Source of the DNA: Pseudooceanicola marinus | GTDB taxonomy: Bacteria; Pseudomonadota; Alphaproteobacteria; Rhodobacterales; Rhodobacteraceae | Assembly (NCBI RefSeq): GCF_020177265.1 | Contig: NZ_JAIVMC010000007.1 | Location: forward strand, 186,001 to 250,000 | Reading direction: 5' to 3' | Length of the DNA: 64,000 nt | Shown here: positions 8,218-17,188 of the stretch, in pieces | Layout of the letters: the number at the start of each line of letters is the position of its first letter | How positions within the stretch are numbered: the first letter of the stretch is position 1 | The notes under the pieces: generated by a model | Database searches by the model: none | The model's input: the letters and a program-made list of their open reading frames with translations, nothing else | What the model was told of the DNA's origin: nothing | Program-made: the position numbers and the translations under genes

Positions 8218-9849
8218 ATGGACCTTTTCGAAGACGACACCTCCGACAATGGCCCGGGAAATTCACCGGAATTCACCGTCTCCGAGATCTCGGGCGCAGT
8301 GAAACGCGTGATCGAGGGCGAGTTCGCCCATGTGCGCATCCGGGGCGAGATCGGGCGCGTCAGCACGCCGCGTTCGGGTCATGTCTACATGGATCTGAAG
8401 GACGATCGCGCCGTCATCTCGGGGGTGATCTGGAAAGGGGTCGCCAGCCGGCTGGAGACCCGCCCCGAAGAGGGGCTGGAGGTCGTGGCGACGGGCCGTC
8501 TGACGACCTTCCCCGGGCAGTCGAAATACCAGCTGGTGATCGAGGACCTGGCGCCGGCGGGCATGGGCGCGCTGATGGCCATGCTGGAAAAGCGCAAGCA
8601 GGCGCTGGCTGCCGAGGGGCTGTTCGCCCAGGAGCGCAAGAAACCGCTGCCCTTCCTGCCGGAGGTGATCGGCGTGGTCACCTCGCCCTCGGGCGCTGTC
8701 ATCCGCGACATCCTGCACCGTCTGCGCGACCGCTTTCCGCGCAAGGTGCTGATCTGGCCCGTGGCCGTGCAGGGCAAGGCCTGCGCGCCGGAGGTGACCC
8801 GCGCCATCGAGGGGTTCAACCGGATGACCCCCGGCGGGGCCATGCCGCGCCCGGACCTGCTGATCGTCGCGCGCGGCGGCGGCAGCCTGGAGGACCTCTG
8901 GGGGTTCAACGAGGAAAGCGTGGCGCGGGCGGCGGCGGCCAGCCAGATCCCGCTGATTTCGGCCGTGGGGCATGAAACCGACACGACACTGATCGACTTC
9001 GCCTCCGACCGTCGCGCGCCCACGCCCACGGCGGCGGCGGAACTGGCGGTGCCTGTGCGCGGCGAACTGCTGGCCTGGGTGGCTGACCAGGGCGCCCGGC
9101 TGACCCGCGCCCAGACCAGTGCGGTGGAAACCCGCACGCGATGGCTGCGTGATCTGTCGCGGGCATTGCCGCGGGTGGAAACGCTGGTCGAAGGCCCGGC
9201 GCAGCGGCTGGATCACCTGGGCGACCGCCTGCCGCGCGCCCTGACCGGGCTGGCGCAGCGCCGCCGGGTGGAACTGTCGGAAAAGGGCGGGTTGCGGCCC
9301 GCGCTGTTGCGGGGGCGGATCAGCGAGGAGCGGCGGCGGCTGGATCAGCTCTCGGCGCGGCTGGCCCCGGCATTGTCGCGGTCCGTGGCGGTGAAATCCG
9401 AACGCCTCGCCGCGCGGGGTCGGATCGAGCCCAGCCGGTTGGCGCGCCAGGCAGCACAGGGTCGGACCGAGCTGACGGCGTTGATGGGCCGTTTCGACCG
9501 TGGCGCCCGCGGCCAGATCGAGGCGCAGCGCCAGCGGCTGACCGCGCTGGATCGCCTGCGCGAAACGTTGGGCTACAAGGCGACCCTGCGGCGTGGCTAT
9601 GCGGTGGTGCGCGACGAGGCGGGCCAGGTGCTGCGCGACAGCGTGGCGGCAGGCGCGGCCGCGGGGCTGGAGATCGAGTTTGCCGATGGCCGCTTGGCGG
9701 TCGGGGCCGGGGGCCGCGTCCCTGCGCCCGAGGCCACTGCCAAATCCGCGTCGAAGCCCGCCTCGAAAGCAGCCCCGCGCAAGGCGCCGAAATCGGACGG
9801 TGGCGGGTCTGGCGGAGGCACGCCGCCGGAACAGGGCTCTCTCTTCTAG
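8218..9849 (+). CDS. xseA: exodeoxyribonuclease VII large subunit
   Basis: A 543-residue subunit of exonuclease VII, which degrades single-stranded DNA in mismatch repair and damage processing. An N-terminal OB-fold domain (FTVSEISGAVKRVIEGEFAHV, residues about 19-115) is followed by the catalytic domain with GVVTSPSGAVIRDI, the ARGGGSLEDLW motif and GHETDTTLIDFASDRRAPTP. A long coiled-coil-like region follows and then the returning strand GYKATLRRGYAVVRD. The last 45 residues are a Lys/Ala/Ser-rich tail ending in a short hydrophobic GSLF. The small subunit gene is not in the window. The ATG at 8218 gives the normal family start. Confidence 0.95.
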   Translation: MDLFEDDTSDNGPGNSPEFTVSEISGAVKRVIEGEFAHVRIRGEIGRVSTPRSGHVYMDLKDDRAVISGVIWKGVASRLETRPEEGLEVVATGRLTTFPGQSKYQLVIEDLAPAGMGALMAMLEKRKQALAAEGLFAQERKKPLPFLPEVIGVVTSPSGAVIRDILHRLRDRFPRKVLIWPVAVQGKACAPEVTRAIEGFNRMTPGGAMPRPDLLIVARGGGSLEDLWGFNEESVARAAAASQIPLISAVGHETDTTLIDFASDRRAPTPTAAAELAVPVRGELLAWVADQGARLTRAQTSAVETRTRWLRDLSRALPRVETLVEGPAQRLDHLGDRLPRALTGLAQRRRVELSEKGGLRPALLRGRISEERRRLDQLSARLAPALSRSVAVKSERLAARGRIEPSRLARQAAQGRTELTALMGRFDRGARGQIEAQRQRLTALDRLRETLGYKATLRRGYAVVRDEAGQVLRDSVAAGAAAGLEIEFADGRLAVGAGGRVPAPEATAKSASKPASKAAPRKAPKSDGGGSGGGTPPEQGSLF

Positions 9850-9906
9850 GATCTCGTTTCTAGCATCCCGGGCGGGCACGCCACAGGCCGGGAGGCCGGC
9901 GGTGCC

Positions 9907-10335
9907 TCAGACGCCGATCTCGGGGCCGGGGCAGGCCAGGGGCTCTTCGCTGCTCTGCATCTCGTAAAGCTCGGTCTGGCTGCCCGGCCCCTGGAAGGTC
10001 GCGGTCAGCCCGCCGCCCGATCCGGCCGCGAAGCTCCAGCATTGCGGCTCGGGGGTCTGCTCGTAGGTGAAACAGATCAGCCCGTTTTCCTCATACCATT
10101 GCCCTTCCTGGCAGTCGCCGTCGAGGAAGGACCAGCGCACGCGGCGGTTCGACAGGTATTCCTCTGCGCCGTAGGGGGCCCCTTGCGAGCCGTAGGTGAA
10201 GGTGCGCCCCTGGGTGTAGGCGTCGAATTCCGCCGCCGACATCGAGGACGCAGGGGCCTGTTGTGTGGGGGCCTGTTGCGCTGTGGCAGGCAGGGCGGTG
10301 GCGGTGAGCAGCGCAAGGGTGAGAAGCGGTTTCAT
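9907..10335 (-). CDS. small secreted protein of unknown function
   Basis: A 142-residue protein with a clear Sec signal peptide (MKPLLTLALLTATALPATAQ, cleavage after TAQ or nearby). The mature part begins with a Gln/Ala/Pro-rich linker and then a compact domain with conserved-looking Gly, Trp and four Cys (DGDCQEGQWYEENGLICFTY, PQCW, LACPG), which could form two disulfides in the periplasm. I do not recognise a named family with certainty; similar short periplasmic proteins occur in many Rhodobacteraceae. It lies 37 bp downstream of the AlkB-like gene on the same strand and may be read through from it. Confidence 0.72.
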   Translation of the reverse strand: MKPLLTLALLTATALPATAQQAPTQQAPASSMSAAEFDAYTQGRTFTYGSQGAPYGAEEYLSNRRVRWSFLDGDCQEGQWYEENGLICFTYEQTPEPQCWSFAAGSGGGLTATFQGPGSQTELYEMQSSEEPLACPGPEIGV

Positions 10336-10372
10336 GCGGGCACTGTGACAGGTCGCGGGCAGGTCGCAAACG

Positions 10373-11458
10373 TCAAACCGCGTCACCTGGCTGTGACGGG
10401 CGGGCGCTTGCCGTGCCGCTGCCTGCCTTTGACTGCGCCCTGTGCAGGGCATCGACACGGGGGTCCATGACGTGCCGCCACCAACGCGGCACCAGGGCCA
10501 CCGTCGCCATGACCGGCAGGGAGCGTGGCAGGATCGGCATCGCGTCCCGGTCCAGTTGCAGCCCGGGGTAGATACGCCCCGGGTGCAGGTGATGGTCGGA
10601 ATGGCGTGGCGCATTCAGCATCATCGCCTGGGTGGCCGCATGGGGCGTGTTCCAGGAATGGCCCATGCCGACAGGCTCCAGCCGGCCATCCGGGCGCTCG
10701 CCGCGTTCCAGCCCGTAGTGCTGCACGTAGTCCGACAGCAGGATCTGGATCTGCGCCAGGATGCAAATCCCCAGATAGATCGCCGCGCCGCGCGCCCCGC
10801 CGAAGGCGCAGGCCAACAGCAGGCACAGCAGGGCCACCGCGACGTAGCCGATGTAGGGATGATGCCACCAGCCGCGCCCCGCGCGGCGCAGGTCGCGGGT
10901 TTCGGCGCGGAGCCCTTCGCGGAAACTGCCGCGCCAGGCTCGCCGCAGGTAGCGCCAGAACCCTTCGCCCCGCCGGGCCGTGTTGGGATCGCGCCGGGAG
11001 GCGACCCAGACATGATGCACCTTCGGGTGGGCGCTGGCGTGGTGGCCGAACAGCATCGTGGAATAGACCAACCGCCCGAGCCTCCGCAGGCCGCGTTTGG
11101 GGCGGTGGATCAGCTCATGCGCATTCGGGTGGCTGACCTGGCCGAAATAGACGGCGAAGGCCAGCGCGGCGGGCGCCATCTCGGCCCAACCCTCGGCTCC
11201 GCCGGGACCGCCGAGGAACCGCAGCGCGATCAGCACCAGCCACAGGTGTGCCAGCCCGAGCGTCAGCGACAGGCCGACCCCGGCGTCGAAGGCGCGGTCC
11301 GTGGGCGTGTTCTGCCAGTTCTTCGGCAAGAGCGCGTCCAGCAGGGCAGTGAGGCCGGTCAGCCAGGCCAGGGCGATCCAGCCCCATGGTCCGCCGACCA
11401 GCGCGGCCAGGACCAGCAGGGGCAGGGGACAGAGCGTGGCAATCACGAAAGCAACCAT
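10373..11458 (-). CDS. AlkB-like membrane di-iron alkane/fatty-acid hydroxylase
   Basis: A 361-residue integral membrane protein of the fatty acid desaturase/alkane hydroxylase superfamily. The three histidine clusters that bind two irons are present: HELIH (114-118), HHASAHPKVHH (139-149) and RHSDHH (285-290). The stretch LSDYVQHYGLERG (241-253) is the hallmark that separates AlkB alkane 1-monooxygenases from ordinary desaturases. At least five hydrophobic segments surround the clusters. AlkB needs rubredoxin and a reductase, neither of which is nearby, so the substrate (alkane, or another acyl chain) is uncertain. The C-terminus is a basic, Ser/Ala-rich tail. Confidence 0.85.
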   Translation of the reverse strand: MVAFVIATLCPLPLLVLAALVGGPWGWIALAWLTGLTALLDALLPKNWQNTPTDRAFDAGVGLSLTLGLAHLWLVLIALRFLGGPGGAEGWAEMAPAALAFAVYFGQVSHPNAHELIHRPKRGLRRLGRLVYSTMLFGHHASAHPKVHHVWVASRRDPNTARRGEGFWRYLRRAWRGSFREGLRAETRDLRRAGRGWWHHPYIGYVAVALLCLLLACAFGGARGAAIYLGICILAQIQILLSDYVQHYGLERGERPDGRLEPVGMGHSWNTPHAATQAMMLNAPRHSDHHLHPGRIYPGLQLDRDAMPILPRSLPVMATVALVPRWWRHVMDPRVDALHRAQSKAGSGTASARPSQPGDAV

Positions 11459-11666
11459 GAGGGTTCCCGGGGGAGAGGAAGAATGCGCGCCGCCGACCTG
11501 GCCGGGGCGCCTTTGTCTAACATAGCGCGCAATGGGTTGGGAAACGGGTGCAATCTCCTCCTTCTCCCGGCATTTCGCCTACTTTCGCCCGCGCTCCGCG
11601 TCCCGCGCCCCCTTCCATCGTCCCCGCTTTGGCATTACCTCCGTAACGGTAACGACCGGAGGCCCC

Positions 11667-12947
11667 ATGGCGCTGTTTTCCAAACTGAAGGACCGTCTGT
11701 TCAAATCCTCGTCCCGGCTGGAGGCCGGTCTGGATGCGATCGTCGAGGAAGGGGCCGAGGCGCCCGAACAGCCCGAGACGCCGGAGCCCGCGCCAACCCC
11801 GCGCCCCGAGCCAAAGCCGGAGCCGAAGCCGGAGCCTGCCCCGGAACCGGAGCCCGAGCCCGTACCGGCGCCCACGCCGCAGCCTGACCCGGCGCCTGCG
11901 CCCACGCCGCAGCCGGAGATCCCGCCCGCGACCCCGCCCGAGGATCCCGCGCCCACGCCCGACAGCGATCCGGGCGTGCCGCCGACCCCCGGCCCCGACC
12001 TGCCCAGCCCCGGCCCTGACGAGGTGCCTCCCCCCGCGCCGGACCTGGCGTCGGTGACGCCAAAGGGTGGGCTTGTCTCGCGCCTGTTCGGGCGGGGCCA
12101 GGCCGCCGTGCCGCGCCGGGTGCTGGACGACGAGATGCTGGAAAGCCTCGAAGAGCTTCTGATCGCCTCGGACATGGGGGTGGATACCGCGTTGCGGGTG
12201 ACGGCCAACATGGCCGAGGGGCGCATGGGCCAGAAGCTCTCGGTCGACGAAATCAAGCGTCTGCTGGCCGAGGAGGTCACCCGGGTGATGGAGCCGGTGG
12301 CGCGCCCGCTGCCGATCTACCCGAAGAAGCCGCAGGTGGTGCTGGTGGTGGGCGTCAACGGGTCGGGCAAGACCACGACCATCGGCAAGCTGGCCTCGCA
12401 GTTCCGTGACGCGGGCAAGTCGGTGGTGATCGCCGCCGGCGACACCTTCCGCGCGGCGGCCGTCGAACAGCTGGAGGTCTGGGGCCAGCGCGCTGGCGTG
12501 CCGGTGCTGAAGGCCGAAACCGGCTCCGACCCGGCCAGCCTGGCGTTTGATGCCATGACCAAGGCCGAGGCCGAGGGGGCCGATCTGCTGATGATCGACA
12601 CCGCCGGGCGTCTGCAGAACCGCGCCGACCTTATGGAAGAGCTGGCCAAGATCGTCCGGGTGATCCGCAAGAAGGATCCTTCGGCGCCGCACAACACCCT
12701 GCTGGTGCTGGATGCCACCACCGGCCAGAACGCCCTGAGCCAGGTCGAGACCTTCCAGAAGCTGGCCGATGTATCGGGCCTGGTGATGACGAAGCTGGAC
12801 GGCACGGCCAAGGGCGGTGTGCTGGTGGCGCTGGCCGACAAGTTCGGCCTGCCGATCCATGCCATCGGCGTGGGGGAGCAGATCGACGACCTGGCGCCCT
12901 TCGACCCGGCCGATTTCGCCCGGGCCCTGACCGGGCTGGACAGCTGA
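11667..12947 (+). CDS. ftsY: signal recognition particle receptor FtsY
   Basis: A 426-residue GTPase that docks SRP-bound ribosomes at the inner membrane. The N-terminus is a short basic amphipathic stretch (MALFSKLKDRLFKSSSRL). Residues about 34-130 are an extreme Pro/Glu-rich linker with runs of EPKPEP and two PAPTPQP repeats, replacing the acidic A domain of E. coli. The NG domain follows: GVNGSGKTTTIGKLA (near 228), DTAGRLQ (near 311) and TKLDGTAKGG (near 374). The ATG at 11667 sits behind CGGAGG at good spacing; an inverted repeat TTACC-N8-GGTAA (11635-11652) lies just before it. Divergent from the AlkB-like gene. Confidence 0.97.
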   Translation: MALFSKLKDRLFKSSSRLEAGLDAIVEEGAEAPEQPETPEPAPTPRPEPKPEPKPEPAPEPEPEPVPAPTPQPDPAPAPTPQPEIPPATPPEDPAPTPDSDPGVPPTPGPDLPSPGPDEVPPPAPDLASVTPKGGLVSRLFGRGQAAVPRRVLDDEMLESLEELLIASDMGVDTALRVTANMAEGRMGQKLSVDEIKRLLAEEVTRVMEPVARPLPIYPKKPQVVLVVGVNGSGKTTTIGKLASQFRDAGKSVVIAAGDTFRAAAVEQLEVWGQRAGVPVLKAETGSDPASLAFDAMTKAEAEGADLLMIDTAGRLQNRADLMEELAKIVRVIRKKDPSAPHNTLLVLDATTGQNALSQVETFQKLADVSGLVMTKLDGTAKGGVLVALADKFGLPIHAIGVGEQIDDLAPFDPADFARALTGLDS

Positions 12948-13004
12948 GGCGCGCCGGCCCCTCTCACGGACCTCATCCCCTTCGGCGGGCCGCGGACCGG
13001 CCCG

Positions 13005-13472
13005 TCATTCCAGCACGCGCTTCAGCAGCCACAGCACGGTGACGGCCATGACCGACGTCAGCGCCGCCAGCGCCAGGTTGCCCATCCCCGCCGAGAGGCC
13101 GACCGCGCCCGCCAGCCACAGGCCCGCGCCCGTGGTGATGCCGCGCACCTTGTCGTCGGCGGTGAAGATCGCGCCGCCCGCCAGGAAGGCGACCCCGGCG
13201 GTCACCGCCTCGATCACGCGGATCGGATCCTTGCGGACAGAGGAATCGTCCGTCAGCGGGTCCATCAGGATTCCCAGCATGATGAGGGTGAACAGACAAG
13301 CGGCCAGCGACACCAGGATGTGGGTGCGCAGCCCGGCCGATTTTTCCTGCCGCTCCCGCTCCCAGCCGATGATCCCGCCAAGCAGCAGGGCACTGAACAG
13401 GCGCAACAGGATCTCGGGCCAGCTGAGGCCGGCGACGGGCGGAGCAAAATGGGTGCTGAGTAGGTTTTCCAT
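13005..13472 (-). CDS. MgtC/SapB family membrane protein
   Basis: A 155-residue protein with four or five membrane helices and the family features IGWERERQEKSAGLRTH and the Gly-rich GVAFLAGGAIF. Members such as MgtC are linked to magnesium limitation and ATP synthase control in pathogens; most, like this short form, lack the C-terminal ACT-like domain and have unknown function. A GTG lies one codon before the ATG at 13472; I prefer the ATG. Convergent with ftsY. Confidence 0.85.
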   Translation of the reverse strand: MENLLSTHFAPPVAGLSWPEILLRLFSALLLGGIIGWERERQEKSAGLRTHILVSLAACLFTLIMLGILMDPLTDDSSVRKDPIRVIEAVTAGVAFLAGGAIFTADDKVRGITTGAGLWLAGAVGLSAGMGNLALAALTSVMAVTVLWLLKRVLE

Positions 13473-13529
13473 CACCGGGCCAACGCCCTACGCCCATCTA
13501 GGGTTCATTTCCCGAAAGGCCTCGCGCGC

Positions 13530-14435
13530 ATGAGTGACTGGATCACCGCCATTGAGGGCACGGAGGCCGGCCATCAGGCCGCGCTGATCCTGGCGCTATC
13601 CGCGGCCCTTCTGCATGCGCTGTTCGGGTCCTTGCAGAAGGGGCGCCTGGATCCCTGGACCTCGCGCGGCATCATGGATGTCTTCATGGTGGCCCTGGCC
13701 GTGCCGGCGGTGCTTTGGCTGGTGCCGGCGCCGCAGGGCGCGCTGCAATGGGGGCTGGTGCTGGGGGCGATCCCCATTCACATGGCCTACAAGATCGGCA
13801 TGGCCATGGCCTACAGCCGGGGCGCCTACACGGTGGTCTACCCGGTGGTGCGCGGCACCGGCCCGGTCTTCACCGTGCTGGGCGCCTGGGTGGTCTTCGG
13901 TGAGGTGTTCCAGCCGCTGCAGTGGCTGGGCGTCGGCATCCTGATGGCGGGGATCCTCGGACTGGCGCTTTACAACCTGCGTCGCATCGTGGTGGCGCGG
14001 GAGACGCTGGTGGCGGCGCTGATCCTGGCGGTGGTCACCGGCGCGCTGGTCGCGCTTTATACCACCTACGACGCCTATGCGATCCGTGCGCTGCCCGATC
14101 CCTTCACCTTCCTCGCCTGGTTCTTCCTGGTCACGAACCTGGACTTCCCCCTTGTCCTGGCCTGGCGCTGGCGCCATCTGGACATCAGACCCGCGCCGCG
14201 TGACTGGCTGCGCGGCGGGTTCCTCGGCGCGCTGGTGGCCTATGGCTCCTTCGGGTCGGTCATGCTGGCGACGCGGCTGGACAAGGTGGGCGAGGCGGCG
14301 GTGCTGCGCGAAACCTCCACCGTCTTTGCCGCGCTGATTGGCTGGCTGGTGCTGAAGGAAACGGTGGGGCCGCGCCGTATCGCCCTGATGGCATTGATCG
14401 CCGTGGGCGCCGTGGTAGTAGAAGTAGCCGGATGA
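13530..14435 (+). CDS. EamA/DMT-family membrane transporter
   Basis: A 301-residue protein with about ten hydrophobic helices in two halves. Recognisable features are AMAYSRGAYTVVYPVVRGTGP in the first half and LRETSTVFAALIGWLVLKE in the second, the usual positions of the EamA repeats. The substrate is not predictable. The stop overlaps the ATG of the YciB gene (ATGATGA), a strong sign of translational coupling. The start ATG follows a weak ribosome site after the divergent MgtC-like gene. Confidence 0.85.
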   Translation: MSDWITAIEGTEAGHQAALILALSAALLHALFGSLQKGRLDPWTSRGIMDVFMVALAVPAVLWLVPAPQGALQWGLVLGAIPIHMAYKIGMAMAYSRGAYTVVYPVVRGTGPVFTVLGAWVVFGEVFQPLQWLGVGILMAGILGLALYNLRRIVVARETLVAALILAVVTGALVALYTTYDAYAIRALPDPFTFLAWFFLVTNLDFPLVLAWRWRHLDIRPAPRDWLRGGFLGALVAYGSFGSVMLATRLDKVGEAAVLRETSTVFAALIGWLVLKETVGPRRIALMALIAVGAVVVEVAG

Positions 14436-15064
14436 TGAAGGAGCGCCCCGTGGCCGAGCCCAAGAAGATTTCACCTGCCCTGAAACTTGGCCTGGAGCTG
14501 GGGCCGATCCTGGTCTTCTTCGCTGCATATCTTCTGCTGAAGGACAACATCTACACCATCGGCGGGCGCGACTACGAAGGGTTCATCCTGGTCACCGCCG
14601 GGTTCATCCCGCTGATGCTGGCCTCCACCTTTGCCCTGTGGCGGCTGACCGGCAAGCTGTCGAAGATGCAGGTGATGACGGCGGTGCTGATCGTGATCTT
14701 CGGCGGGCTGTCGGTCTGGCTGAACGATGACCGCTTCTTCAAGATGAAGCCGACGCTGATCTACCTGCTGTTCGGCGGTGCCCTGGGCCTGGGCCTGCTG
14801 CGCGGAGAAAGCTGGCTGCAGATCGTCATGGAAGAGGCCGTGCCGCTGACCCACGAAGGCTGGATGATCCTGACCCGACGGCTGTGCTATTTCTTCCTGG
14901 CGCTTGCGGTTCTGAACGAGGTGATCTGGCGCACGCAAAGCACCGACACCTGGGTCTATTTCAAGACCTTCGGCCTGTCGGCGGCGGTCTTCCTGTTCTT
15001 CATCACGCAGGGAAAGGTGTTCCAGGACCACGGCATCGAAGAGGCCGAGGGCGACGAGAGCTGA
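14432..15064 (+). CDS. yciB: YciB/IspZ inner-membrane septation protein
   Basis: A 210-residue protein with about six membrane helices. Family features are the N-terminal LKLGLELGPILVFFAAYLLL and the conserved DDRFFKMKPTLIYLLFG and TQSTDTWVYFKTFG. YciB proteins take part in cell envelope synthesis and septation; in E. coli YciB interacts with divisome and elongasome parts. Two ATGs stand in tandem at the start (14432 and 14435); either is possible. Coupled to the upstream transporter by overlap. Confidence 0.92.
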   Translation: MMKERPVAEPKKISPALKLGLELGPILVFFAAYLLLKDNIYTIGGRDYEGFILVTAGFIPLMLASTFALWRLTGKLSKMQVMTAVLIVIFGGLSVWLNDDRFFKMKPTLIYLLFGGALGLGLLRGESWLQIVMEEAVPLTHEGWMILTRRLCYFFLALAVLNEVIWRTQSTDTWVYFKTFGLSAAVFLFFITQGKVFQDHGIEEAEGDES

Positions 15065-15109
15065 CGGGCCCGCAGGCGGCGCTTTCCCGGCCCGGCTCCG
15101 GTCGGGCCA

Positions 15110-15127
15110 CTGTCATTTCCCTGTCAT
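15110..15127 (+). promoter_or_regulatory. Pho box (PhoB-binding site)
   Basis: CTGTCAT-TTCC-CTGTCAT: two identical 7-bp direct repeats with a 4-bp spacer, the exact layout of a classic PhoB site. It ends 47 bp before the ATG of a secreted phosphatase gene, placing it where a -35 element would be. Confidence 0.8.
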
Positions 15128-15174
15128 CGCCCCGCGTTAGGGCTGCGCCTGTCTGTTCATGACAGGAGGGCGTC

Positions 15175-16980
15175 ATGCCTTTCTCCCCCCGCCGTCGCGC
15201 CGGAGCGGGCATGTTGGCCATGGCTCTTGCCCTGCTGATCCTGCCCCCGGCGCCCTCAGCCGCGCAGAGCCTTGAGATGACCCACCTGTTGACCGACCCC
15301 TACCTGCAACTGCCGACCGAGACGGGGGTGCGGGTGGTCTGGCTGACCGAGTTCGAGGGCCGCGATCACCAGGTGGTGCTGGCGGATGGCACCCGGGTCG
15401 CGGCCCGGACGCTGAAGATGTCGCGCATGGCCGAGGATGCTGACAGTCATATCGGCACGCAGTCGGGCGATGGCAGCCTGTACCCCCGCGCCACCCCGCG
15501 GGCCATCTGGCGGCATGAGGCGCAGGTCGAGGGGCTGACGCCCGGCCAGCGGACGGGCTACCACGTCGAAAGCACGGACGGGGCGGGCAGGAGGCTGACC
15601 AGCGAAAGCTACACCCTCGCGGCCCTGCCACGACCGGGCCAGCCGCTGCGCATCCTTCTGACCTCGGACCACCAGCAGAAGCCGATGACACCGGCCAACA
15701 TGCAGCAGGTGGAGGCAATGTTCGGCCCGCTCGACGCGGTGTTCTTCGCCGGCGACTTGCAGAACGTGCCGGATCGCGCCTCGGGCTGGTTCGACGACAC
15801 GCGTGGCGCCGCCTTCTTCCCGGCGATGCAGGGGCGGGCGGACACGGTGTTGCGCACCGCCGGGGAGGCCGGCGAGACCCGCTACCACGGGGGCCGCATC
15901 CTGCAGCATGCGCCGCTTTTCCCGATCATCGGCAATCATGAGGTGATGGGCCGCTACGATCCGCGGGCGCCGCTGGTGCGACAGTTCAACGATCCGGATC
16001 CCCGCGCCGTGGCCGAGGCGGGCTATGAGGCCCGTGCGGGGCTATTGAACCCCTCGGGCGATCCCGGCGTCCAGGAGGGCTGGATCCGGGACAATGCCTT
16101 CAACACCCTCAGCTATGAAGAGCTGTTCACCCTGCCCGATGACAGCCCGGGGGGCGAAACCTACTACGCTCTGCGGTTCGGCGATGTCTTCCTGATCGGG
16201 CTTTACGGCACGCGCATCTGGCGCAACCCGACGATGGCGTCGGACCGGCGCGGCAAGTACCGCGAGGCTGATCAGCATCTGGACAACCCCGACCAGTGGG
16301 GCTGGGGGGAATTCATCTTCGAGGACATGGCCGCGGGCTCTCGCCAGCACGACTGGCTGAAGACGGTGCTGGCAAGCGACGCCTTCCGCACCGCGCCGGT
16401 GAAAGTGGCGATGATGCACACCCCTTCGCATGGGGTCGGCGACAACTCTATCCCGGTCTTCGCTGATCCGGTGCCGGTGCTGGACCGGGACGAGGCGGGG
16501 CGGCTGACCGGGGTGCGCTACGAGTATCCGCTGGGCGATGACATCTACATCCGCGACGTCGAACCGCTGCTGGAGGCGGCGGGGGTGCATCTGCTGCACA
16601 ATGGCCATTCACACCTGTGGACCCGCTTCGTCACGGCGGGCGGGCTGAACGTGCTGGAAACCTCGAACGTGGGCAATTCCTATGGCTGCTACCTGCCGGG
16701 GCAGCGCCCCCGCACCAACGGTCCCGACGATCCGCGATTCGATGCGGTGAGCTACCCGGCGTGGGGCGATCCGCACGGGCTGTCCCCCGTGCCCCCGACC
16801 GAGTTCGCGCCGCAGACGGGCGAGGACGGCACGCCGCTGCCCTGCCTCGCCTCCGACGTGCTCTCGGCCTTCTCCATCCTGGAAACGGATGAGACGGGCG
16901 CCCGGGTCAGTTCCTACGTCTTCGATTCGACGCGACCTGACGTGGCGCCGCGCCTCTTCGACCGTTTCCCGCTGCGATGA
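15175..16980 (+). CDS. secreted metallophosphoesterase (purple-acid-phosphatase-like)
   Basis: A 601-residue exported enzyme. A signal peptide (residues 1 to about 31, ending PSAAQS) is followed by a fibronectin-like N-terminal region (LTDPYLQLPTETGVRVVW) and then a calcineurin-like domain with metal-ligand motifs in order: LTSDHQ (the D-x-H position), FAGDLQN, IGNHE, MMHTPSHG and NGHSHLW. It probably releases phosphate from organic esters in the periplasm. The exact Pho box upstream fits phosphate-starvation control. The first motif has SDHQ, a small departure from the usual GDxH/TDxH. A hairpin CCTGTC/GACAGG overlaps the ribosome-binding site AGGAGGG. Confidence 0.87.
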   Translation: MPFSPRRRAGAGMLAMALALLILPPAPSAAQSLEMTHLLTDPYLQLPTETGVRVVWLTEFEGRDHQVVLADGTRVAARTLKMSRMAEDADSHIGTQSGDGSLYPRATPRAIWRHEAQVEGLTPGQRTGYHVESTDGAGRRLTSESYTLAALPRPGQPLRILLTSDHQQKPMTPANMQQVEAMFGPLDAVFFAGDLQNVPDRASGWFDDTRGAAFFPAMQGRADTVLRTAGEAGETRYHGGRILQHAPLFPIIGNHEVMGRYDPRAPLVRQFNDPDPRAVAEAGYEARAGLLNPSGDPGVQEGWIRDNAFNTLSYEELFTLPDDSPGGETYYALRFGDVFLIGLYGTRIWRNPTMASDRRGKYREADQHLDNPDQWGWGEFIFEDMAAGSRQHDWLKTVLASDAFRTAPVKVAMMHTPSHGVGDNSIPVFADPVPVLDRDEAGRLTGVRYEYPLGDDIYIRDVEPLLEAAGVHLLHNGHSHLWTRFVTAGGLNVLETSNVGNSYGCYLPGQRPRTNGPDDPRFDAVSYPAWGDPHGLSPVPPTEFAPQTGEDGTPLPCLASDVLSAFSILETDETGARVSSYVFDSTRPDVAPRLFDRFPLR

Positions 16981-17046
16981 GGGGCGGGAGACCCAACTTC
17001 AGCCACTAGTTGATGATCTCTACTGACTCCGCTCCCGGTGGTGGTT

Positions 17047-17071
17047 CCGCCATGTGTTTCACGCATGGCGG
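17047..17071. promoter_or_regulatory. inverted repeat upstream of CoA-transferase gene
   Basis: CCGCCATG-N9-CATGGCGG, perfect 8-bp arms. A second small palindrome GGAAC-C-GTTCC lies at 17124-17134. Both are in the 208-bp stretch before the gene and could be operators; no regulator is linked. Confidence 0.4.
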
Positions 17072-17188
17072 ATCTGCGTGCCGTCGCGGCCCACTGGCGG
17101 TCGGTGCACATTTGTATTCAATTGGAACCGTTCCAGCGCGGGTCTGTCCCGCCGCCAGGTCGAACCAGCCGAGGAGGATGCTTCGCTG

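Noticed and set aside
11765-12056. Pro/Glu repeat region of ftsY as a frameshift or foreign insert
   Set aside because: The frame is continuous from the basic N-terminus to the GTPase domain, and acidic, Pro-rich linkers are common in FtsY proteins of this group.
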